Below are positions 57,848-64,000 of a stretch of DNA of 64,000 bases, in pieces. The stretch is taken from assembly GCF_001424345.1 (NCBI RefSeq), contig NZ_LMPF01000020.1:323883-387882 (forward strand), read 5' to 3'. The position numbers were made by a program, and so were the translations under genes. Within the stretch, counting starts at the first letter, position 1. Each line of letters begins with the position of its first letter. The DNA comes from Burkholderia sp. Leaf177 (GTDB lineage: Bacteria; Pseudomonadota; Gammaproteobacteria; Burkholderiales; Burkholderiaceae). The notes beneath the pieces were generated by a model, which was not told the DNA's origin, made no database searches, and saw nothing but the letters and a program-made list of their open reading frames with translations.

Positions 57848-59065
57848 TCACTGCACTAGATTATTCAATTCGATGATCGGCAACATCACCGCCAGCACGA
57901 TCACGAGAACGACGCCGCCCATCGCGAGGATCAGGAGCGGCTCGAGCAGGCTTGTCAGGAACATGGTCCGGCGTTCGAGTTCGCGCGCTTCGCCTTCGGA
58001 CGCGCGGTCGAGCATGGTCGTGACGTCGCCGGTTGCTTCGCCCGAGCGGATCAAATGCACGAGCACCGGCGGGAACGTCTTCGTATTGCCGAGCGCACGC
58101 GACAACGACGTGCCTTCGCGCACACGAATGATCGCGTCTTCGACGTTTTCGCTCATCGCGCGATTGCTCAGCGTTTCGCCGGCAGCCTGAAGCGCGCGCA
58201 GGATCGGCACGCCGGCCGCCGTCAAAATGGCGAGCGTGCTGGCAAAACGCACGGTGTTATAGCCGCGCACGAGTTTGCCGAGCAGCGGCGCGGTCAAGAG
58301 CCATCGGTCGAACGCCATGCGCGGGCCGGGCCGCGCGAGCAGACTTTTGATGAACCAGCTCACCAGCGCGACGCCTATCAGCATGGCCCACCAGTAATTC
58401 CGCACGAAGCCGGAAAGCGCCATCATCGCGATGGTGAGGAACGGCAGCGACTGTTTGGTGCTTGCGAATACGTTCACCACTTGCGGCACCACGTAGCTCA
58501 ACAAGAACGTCACGATCCCGAACGCGATTAACGTGACGATCGCCGGATACGTGAACGCGAGCACGATCTTCTGCTTGAGCGCATTGCGTTGCTCGATGTA
58601 ATCCGCAAGCCGCGACAACACGAGGCCCAGCTTGCCGGTATGTTCACCGGCCGCCACGAGCGCCCGGTAAATCTCCGGAAAATCGCGCGGATGTTCGGCG
58701 AGCGCATTGGCAAACGAATGTCCGCCAAGCACTTCGGCGCGGATTGCAGCCATCAGTTCGCGGATGTAATCGCGCTCCGATTGCTCGGTCAGAACCGAGA
58801 GCGTTTCGCCGAGCGGCAATCCCGCGATCAACAAGCTGGCAAGTTGCCGCGTCAGAATGGCCTGCTCGCGCTGCGACAAACGTTTTCCCAGCGACAAACG
58901 CTGTTTGCGCTCACCCCGCGTACGCGATCCCGCCGCTTCCACGACAAGCGGCGTCAGCCCTTGCGTTCTCAGCTGGCTGCGCGCGGAACGGGCGCTGTCG
59001 GCATCGAGTACGCCTGTTTGCGACTTGCCCGCCTGATCGATTGCTTCAAAACGAAACGCCGGCAT
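57848..59065 (-). CDS. gspF: Type II secretion inner-membrane platform protein GspF
   Basis: A 405-residue polytopic protein with two homologous cytoplasmic domains. It shows the usual pattern: FRFEAIDQAGKSQTGVLDADSA at the N-terminus, then ILTRQLASLLIAGLPLGETL, helix pairs at about residues 170-240 and a third helix at the end (LVIVLAVMLPIIELNNLV). Works with GspE to build the pseudopilus. Start is 6 bp after the gspE stop. Confidence 0.96.
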   Translation of the reverse strand: MPAFRFEAIDQAGKSQTGVLDADSARSARSQLRTQGLTPLVVEAAGSRTRGERKQRLSLGKRLSQREQAILTRQLASLLIAGLPLGETLSVLTEQSERDYIRELMAAIRAEVLGGHSFANALAEHPRDFPEIYRALVAAGEHTGKLGLVLSRLADYIEQRNALKQKIVLAFTYPAIVTLIAFGIVTFLLSYVVPQVVNVFASTKQSLPFLTIAMMALSGFVRNYWWAMLIGVALVSWFIKSLLARPGPRMAFDRWLLTAPLLGKLVRGYNTVRFASTLAILTAAGVPILRALQAAGETLSNRAMSENVEDAIIRVREGTSLSRALGNTKTFPPVLVHLIRSGEATGDVTTMLDRASEGEARELERRTMFLTSLLEPLLILAMGGVVLVIVLAVMLPIIELNNLVQ

Positions 59066-59071
59066 GGATGT

Positions 59072-60559
59072 TTAATCTCCGCCCGTCACGCGCAGCACTT
59101 CTTCCAGCGAAGTCGCGCCAGTCGCCAGCCACCGGTTCGCGTCCTCGCGCAGTGTGCGCATGCCTTGTTCGCGGCCAGCGGTCAGGATTTCGGCATCCGA
59201 TGCATTGCGATGAATCAGCGCGCGGATCGGATCGTCCATCAGCAGCAATTCATACACGCCGCGACGCCCTGCATAGCCCGAATGGCCGCATTTATCGCAG
59301 CCGACCGCATGCCAATGCATGTGGCCGTTTTCCGTGCGCTGTTCCTTGCACACCGGACACAACTGGCGCACGAGCCGCTGCGCCAGAACGCCGAGCAGCG
59401 ACGACGCCAGCAAATACGGCTCGACGCCCATATCCGTAAGACGCGTTACCGCTGAAGCCGCGTCGTTCGTGTGCAGCGTTGCGAGCACGAGGTGACCCGT
59501 CAGCGACGCCTGCACCGCAATCTGCGCCGTTTCCAGATCGCGGATTTCCCCGATCATGATGATGTCCGGGTCCTGGCGCAAAATCGATCGAAGCGCACGC
59601 GCGAAGGTCATCCCGATGCGCTCGTTCACCTGCGTCTGCCCGATCCCGCCCAGGTCATATTCGATAGGATCTTCCACCGTCATGATGTTGGTGGTCGCCG
59701 TTTCGAGACGCGACATGGAAGCATAAAGCGTGGTCGTCTTGCCGGAACCCGTCGGACCGGTCACGAGCACGATGCCGTGCGGCCGGCCGATCAGCTTGTC
59801 GAAGTGAACCAGCGTGTCGCGCGCCATGCCGAGCGTTTCGAGGTTCAGGCGTTGCGCATCTTTTTCCAGCAGACGCAGCACCGCGCGTTCGCCGTGACCG
59901 GTCGGCAAAGTGGAAACACGCACATCGACGGGACGGCCGCCCACGCGCAACGTGATCCGTCCATCTTGCGGCAGACGTTTTTCCGCGATGTCCAGCTGCG
60001 CCATGATCTTGATCCGCGAGATCAGCGCGCCGTGCAACGCTTTCTTCGGGCGCACGACGTCGCGCAAGGTGCCATCGACACGAAAACGCACGACGGACGA
60101 CGTCTCGAACGGCTCAATATGAATATCCGATGCCTGTTCGCGCGCTGCCTGTGTCAGCAACGCATTGATCATGCGGATGATCGGCGCGTCGTCTTCCGAT
60201 TCGAGCAGATCCTCGATCTCGGGAATGTCCTGCATCAAACGCGAGAGATCGACTTCGCCTTCCACTTCGCCCACGACTTGCGCCGCGCTGCCGTCGTTGC
60301 GCGCATACGCCGAGTTGATCGCGGCGGAAAGCTCGTCCACGGGCAAACGCACGATCGATACCGCGCCGAAATTGCGCGCGACCTCGGCGAGTGCGGCGTC
60401 GCTGGTTTTATCGCTGATCCACACTTCGATACTGTCCGCATGCTGATGCGCGACGAGAATCTGCCCCGTGCGCGCGAACGCGTACGGAATCAGCCGGGCC
60501 GCAAGCGGCGACGGAACACTCGTGGCGACATTCACAGCGGACAGGTTCAACGTACTCAC
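59072..60559 (-). CDS. gspE: Type II secretion ATPase GspE
   Basis: The hexameric traffic ATPase, 495 residues. Walker A GPTGSGKTTTLY has its Lys at residue 274; Walker B is DPDIIMIGEIRD; the Asp box and His box are present. A tetracysteine zinc motif (CPVC near 400 and CDKC near 422) matches GspE rather than PilB. Its start overlaps the gspD stop by 4 bp. Confidence 0.97.
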   Translation of the reverse strand: MSTLNLSAVNVATSVPSPLAARLIPYAFARTGQILVAHQHADSIEVWISDKTSDAALAEVARNFGAVSIVRLPVDELSAAINSAYARNDGSAAQVVGEVEGEVDLSRLMQDIPEIEDLLESEDDAPIIRMINALLTQAAREQASDIHIEPFETSSVVRFRVDGTLRDVVRPKKALHGALISRIKIMAQLDIAEKRLPQDGRITLRVGGRPVDVRVSTLPTGHGERAVLRLLEKDAQRLNLETLGMARDTLVHFDKLIGRPHGIVLVTGPTGSGKTTTLYASMSRLETATTNIMTVEDPIEYDLGGIGQTQVNERIGMTFARALRSILRQDPDIIMIGEIRDLETAQIAVQASLTGHLVLATLHTNDAASAVTRLTDMGVEPYLLASSLLGVLAQRLVRQLCPVCKEQRTENGHMHWHAVGCDKCGHSGYAGRRGVYELLLMDDPIRALIHRNASDAEILTAGREQGMRTLREDANRWLATGATSLEEVLRVTGGD

Positions 60560-62982
60560 GGCTTGGCTCCTGCGTCGCCATTAAGCGGCACGCCCGGCGC
60601 CGGATTGTTGTTCGGCACGGCGTAGTTGTTCACATTCGCGGGCTGCTGAGGCTGCGGCGGCTGTTGATACGGCTGCTGTGGTCCTTCAATTTGTTGCTCG
60701 AGCGACTGCTGCTGACCTCGCGGCGGCTTTGCTTGCGGCAATGTCGCGCTGCCACCCTGCGACGGCGAACGCGTCATGTTGTTCCAGTCGAACAAGTTCT
60801 GCGATGGCACGCCGCCCTGGCTCGGACCAATCGGCGCCGGCGGCAAGACCGGAACGTCGCGATCCTTTTCGATGCGGTTATCGGAGATCGAATTGTATTG
60901 CTGCTGACGCAGGTAGTCGTATCGGTCGTTCGAGATCTGTGAGCTGGTTGCCTGATCTCGCACGATGACCGGACGCAGGAACACCATCAAGTTCGTTTTC
61001 GTCCGCGTCTTTTGCTCGCTGCGGAAAAGTTGTCCGAGCCACGGAATGTCGCCGAGCAACGGGATCTTGCTGTTGCTCGTGTTGTACTGGTCCTGCATCA
61101 AACCGCCCAGCACGACGATCTCACCGTCATCGGCAAGAATGGTCGACTGGATGGAACGCGTATTGATGGTCACGCCGCCAGGATTGTTGACCGTGGTGTT
61201 ATCGACGCTCGAATCTTCCTGGTACAGCTGAAGCTTCAGAATGCCGTCTTGCGTGATCTGCGGTTTCACGTGCAGCGTGACACCCACGTCGCGTCGATCG
61301 AACGTGTTGAACGCCGAGACCGAGGTGCCCGTATTCGCCGTCGGCGTGGCGTACGAACCCGTTACGACCGGGACGTTCTGGCCGACCACGATCTTCGCTT
61401 CCTCGTTGTCGAGCGTGATGAGATTTGGCGTCGAAAGAATGTTGGCATCCGCCGATGTCGACAGCGCCTGGAGCAAACCGCCGAGGCCGAAGAAGTTGCC
61501 GAACTTGTGCAGCAAGCCAATGTTCAAGCCCTGCGCGAGCAGCCCGGTCTGTCCTGCCAGCGCCGACGGATTGCTGCCGGCCGCATACCCCGCGGCGGTC
61601 AGGTCGACAATGTTGCTCGAGCCCGTGCCGAAATTCGAACCGCCGTAAATAGCGTTGTTGCCGCCCTTCGAGAGCAGCGCGCCTTGCCATTGAATCCCGA
61701 GATTCGCGCCCGTCGTGGCGGAAAGCTCCACGATCAGCGCTTCGATATAAACCTGCGGACGGCGTGCATCGAGTTGATCGATAACCGCGCGCAAGTTGCG
61801 ATACACCGGGTCCGACGCCGTGATGATCAGCGAGTTCGTGGATGTATCGGCCTGGATCATGCCGTTGCCGGGTTGATCGTTGCTGCTGTTGCTGTCGTTG
61901 TTGTTGCCGAAACCTTTGTCGCTGCTTTGACCGCCGCCGCCCATCGGATTGCTGCTCGACGCCGAACTGCTGCCGCCGAGGCCGCCCGGCAACGGCGGCA
62001 AGCCATTCGTGCCGGTCGATGAGTTGGACCCCAGGCCGCTTTGGCCGAACGATCCGCCCGAATTGCTCGAAGAACCCGATCCCGAAGAAGACGAAGAGCT
62101 GTCGCCGCCCTTGCCCATCATGGCGCGTAAGGTCTTGGCGAGGCGCGTGGCGTCCGCGTTGCGCAGCGTGACCACGTGCATGTTGCCGGGCTGCGTGGTC
62201 GCGGAGTCGAGCTTTTTCGCGAGTTGCTTGGCCGCGGCAAGCCGGGCGCCGCTCGACGCGCGCAGCAACAGCGAGTTCGTGCGCGAATCGGCCGTGACGG
62301 TCACTTTCAATGTGGCGTCGGTGCTGCCGACCGAACCCGGATCGAGCAGCTTGCTCATCTGTTCGGCGACATCGAGCGCGTTCGCGTTCTTCAGCGTGAC
62401 GACATCGACCTGACGTCCGGCGGCTGTATCGATGCCCGCAATGATGCTGCCGATCCGCCGCACGTTGTCGGCGTAATCGGTCACGACCAGCGTGTTGTTC
62501 GCTGGATAAGCGGCGATGGTGTTGTTCGGCGATATCAGCGGACGCAACACCGGCAACACGTTGTTGGCCGACTCGTTATGCAGCTCGAAAACTTGCGTGA
62601 TGACCTGGTCGCCCCGCGCGGTCGGCGCGTTGCCCACGTAGGTCGGAACGCCCTGCAGCTTGGCATCGGCTTCCGGCACGACCTTGAGCACTCCGTGATC
62701 CTGCACGAGCGAAAAGCCTTGCATCCGCAATGCTGACTGCAGCGTTTTCAAGGCCTGATCTTCCGGCACCGGATTTTCCGATACCAGATTCAATTGCCCT
62801 TTGACCCGTGGATCGACGATGATCGTCTTCCCCGTCGCGGCGCCGATCGCCTTCGCGACCTGATCGATATCCGCGTTGACGAAATTCAGCGTCACCTGTG
62901 CGTGCGCGAATTGCGTGGTGACAAGACCAGCCACCAGCAAGGCCGCCGCTGCGCGACGCAATGCCATACGTTTTCTTCTCAT
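60556..62982 (-). CDS. gspD: Type II secretion outer-membrane secretin GspD
   Basis: The outer-membrane secretin, 808 residues. A signal peptide (ALRRAAAALLVAGLVTTQFAHA) precedes N-domains N0-N3, with a low-complexity Ser/Gly/Asn insert near residues 295-370, and the secretin domain ends with VPLLGDIPWLGQLFRSEQ. The C-terminal tail is Gln/Pro-rich (QQQSLEQQIEGPQQPYQQPPQPQQP). A Met at 62967 with AGAAG upstream may be the true start. First gene of the gspDEFCGHIJKLMN operon. Confidence 0.96.
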   Translation of the reverse strand: MRRKRMALRRAAAALLVAGLVTTQFAHAQVTLNFVNADIDQVAKAIGAATGKTIIVDPRVKGQLNLVSENPVPEDQALKTLQSALRMQGFSLVQDHGVLKVVPEADAKLQGVPTYVGNAPTARGDQVITQVFELHNESANNVLPVLRPLISPNNTIAAYPANNTLVVTDYADNVRRIGSIIAGIDTAAGRQVDVVTLKNANALDVAEQMSKLLDPGSVGSTDATLKVTVTADSRTNSLLLRASSGARLAAAKQLAKKLDSATTQPGNMHVVTLRNADATRLAKTLRAMMGKGGDSSSSSSGSGSSSNSGGSFGQSGLGSNSSTGTNGLPPLPGGLGGSSSASSSNPMGGGGQSSDKGFGNNNDSNSSNDQPGNGMIQADTSTNSLIITASDPVYRNLRAVIDQLDARRPQVYIEALIVELSATTGANLGIQWQGALLSKGGNNAIYGGSNFGTGSSNIVDLTAAGYAAGSNPSALAGQTGLLAQGLNIGLLHKFGNFFGLGGLLQALSTSADANILSTPNLITLDNEEAKIVVGQNVPVVTGSYATPTANTGTSVSAFNTFDRRDVGVTLHVKPQITQDGILKLQLYQEDSSVDNTTVNNPGGVTINTRSIQSTILADDGEIVVLGGLMQDQYNTSNSKIPLLGDIPWLGQLFRSEQKTRTKTNLMVFLRPVIVRDQATSSQISNDRYDYLRQQQYNSISDNRIEKDRDVPVLPPAPIGPSQGGVPSQNLFDWNNMTRSPSQGGSATLPQAKPPRGQQQSLEQQIEGPQQPYQQPPQPQQPANVNNYAVPNNNPAPGVPLNGDAGAKP

Positions 62983-63651
62983 GGAGTGTGATGTCTAGAC
63001 CTGCTGATAACGTCCCCGGTCCACCGTTGTTAGCGCCAATTCAACACTTTTACCGCCACGATGTTCCGATGCGAACGTTTCCAGGGCCGATGCCCGGGCA
63101 ATGCCATATCCCAAAAACGTGAACCATAGCAGCTTTTGATGTCGGTTTTGTCACAAAAGCGCTATCAATTGGCTGACGGCACATAATTTTTAAAAACACC
63201 TGAAGATTCAAACGATTCCATCGGATCAAAGTAAATTTTACTTAATCTTTCTAGCCCCTTTTTGGTCATCCTTTCCCCAGCAAGGCACTTAGGAATTGTC
63301 ATATTTTTGCCGTTTACCCCGTATGGGCGATGTCATTGGATCGAATCGGCATATAACGGAAAGATCACATGAAACCTTTGCTTGCAAAAAACTTTGCGAG
63401 TTATGGCGTTACATGGCTTGCCTATGTCGGACGGCTGAATTTAAAACGCAATAGTCTGCCGGTATGATACGGGCGGAACGAAGCGCTGGATGCATTTTGT
63501 TCGGGTGGGTTTTCCCGTGTTTTCAATGGCTTACCTTGTATTACCCCGCCTTACCCAGTTTCGCCGGGCGTGAGACCTTTGTGTCGCGCGACCTCCGAAA
63601 CGAAACGGCGTGCCCATATTCAGGCATGCGGTTGATCGAGTGGACCTGACA
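62983..63651. other. AT-rich intergenic region upstream of gspD
   Basis: 669 bp between gspD and a divergent lytic transglycosylase. It is markedly AT-rich at 63120-63300 and holds an inverted repeat AAGTAAA-T-TTTACTT (63229-63243) and TATGAT at 63463-63468 as a possible -10 box. A 32-codon ORF is listed separately. It should hold the gsp operon promoter, but none is obvious. Confidence 0.5.
63369..63467 (+). CDS. Possible 32-residue small protein
   Basis: ATG at 63369 has GGAAAG six bases upstream. The product begins MKPLLAKNFASYGVTWLAYV and is mildly hydrophobic and basic, ending NSLPV. A short ORF with a good ribosome-binding site could be a leader or microprotein, but no family supports it. 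Confidence 0.25.
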   Translation: MKPLLAKNFASYGVTWLAYVGRLNLKRNSLPV

Positions 63652-64000
63652 ATGATGAAACTAGTGTTGCAACTTTTTGCGCTTGGATTTGGCGGCCTGC
63701 TAGTGGCTGCGCCTGCGCACGCGGACTGCTTCGACGAAGCCGCGAAGTACCAGAAAGTGAACCCGCTGATCCTGCGGGCGATTGCGTGGCAGGAGTCGCA
63801 CAATCAGCCCGACGCAATGAACAAGAACGCAAACGGTTCGATTGATTACGGCCTGATGCAGATCAATTCCATTCATCTCGGCCAGCTTGCGCAGTATGGT
63901 ATTTCCACAACTACGCTCATGGAACCGTGCAAATCGGTGTACGTGGCTGCATGGCATTTGCGCCAGAAAATGAACAAGTACGGCAATACGTGGCAAGCAG
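63652..64000 (+). CDS. Lytic transglycosylase (3' end outside window)
   Basis: The first 116 codons of a secreted lysozyme-like transglycosylase. After a signal peptide (LVLQLFALGFGGLLVAAPAHA) come DCFDEAAKYQKVNPLILRAIAWQES, with the catalytic Glu in WQES, and NGSIDYGLMQINSIH, the SLT motif. The protein resembles the IpgF/BfpH group that opens peptidoglycan for secretion machines. It runs rightward, divergent from gspD, and could help assemble the type II system, but that is inference. ATG 63655 is an alternative start. Confidence 0.88.
   Translation, partial: MMKLVLQLFALGFGGLLVAAPAHADCFDEAAKYQKVNPLILRAIAWQESHNQPDAMNKNANGSIDYGLMQINSIHLGQLAQYGISTTTLMEPCKSVYVAAWHLRQKMNKYGNTWQA

Noticed and set aside
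63464-63649. 61-codon ORF upstream of the lytic transglycosylase
   Set aside because: No ribosome-binding site, and it ends just before the transglycosylase start; looks like chance.

Overview
The window is a core-chromosome segment from a member of Burkholderia sensu lato (Burkholderia / Paraburkholderia / Caballeronia). The evidence is the gene order gyrB-dnaN-dnaA / rpmH-rnpA-yidD-yidC-mnmE, the twelve-gene type II secretion operon gspDEFCGHIJKLMN, a DUF4148 exported protein, and a high-GC coding style with long antisense shadow frames. It lies across the probable replication origin: dnaN-gyrB and dnaA run leftward and rpmH onward runs rightward from about 34.4-34.8 kb. No CRISPR array, insertion sequence, prophage or rRNA operon is visible. 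The only tRNA found is tRNA-Lys(CTT).

Layout. 0-4.2 kb: dprA (5' cut by the window edge), a thioredoxin-like protein, topB. 4.3-7.6 kb: a LysR regulator and GTP-type PEP carboxykinase, both leftward. 8.1-10.9 kb: a 2-hydroxyacid dehydrogenase converging on a leftward hotdog thioesterase / patatin / OsmC operon. 11-12.4 kb: tRNA-Lys and several very small genes, including a 57-residue membrane protein and the DUF4148 protein with an elaborate inverted-repeat leader. 12.6-19.2 kb: a second 2-hydroxyacid dehydrogenase, an MFS exporter, a TPR glycosyltransferase-like protein, a Blc-type lipocalin, dbpA and a zinc-ribbon protein. 19.4-27.1 kb: sbcDC, another TPR/glycosyltransferase-like gene, and an iron-sulfur (6-4) photolyase. 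27.3-28.6 kb: a lower-GC membrane protein that looks acquired. 28.8-39.9 kb: the origin cluster. 40.0-41.1 kb: a DUF433 / PIN-like toxin-antitoxin pair. 41-49.7 kb: LysE exporter, small exported proteins, YaeQ, VOC protein, ada-alkA, gshA, a lipoprotein. 49.8-63 kb: an orphan NodT-type outer-membrane factor and the gsp operon. 63.65 kb onward: a lytic transglycosylase cut by the right edge.

Functional themes. DNA repair and topology genes are concentrated here (dprA, topB, sbcCD, photolyase, ada, alkA, dnaN, gyrB). The gsp operon encodes an almost complete type II secretion machine with tight 4-bp start/stop overlaps, lacking only the prepilin peptidase gspO.

Most interesting non-coding signals. 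(1) Three separate places where a CUCCUCC anti-Shine-Dalgarno motif sits just upstream of a strong intrinsic terminator (minus strand near 11.9 kb, plus strand near 42.1 kb, minus strand near 44.0 kb). They look like members of one family of small C-rich regulatory RNAs. (2) A nested inverted repeat whose outer arm is exactly complementary to the DUF4148 ribosome-binding site. (3) Seven near-identical units spaced about 11 bp apart between dnaN and gyrB. (4) A perfect 18-bp hairpin directly after the toxin-antitoxin pair. All are read by eye from sequence; none has been tested here by folding, alignment or database search.
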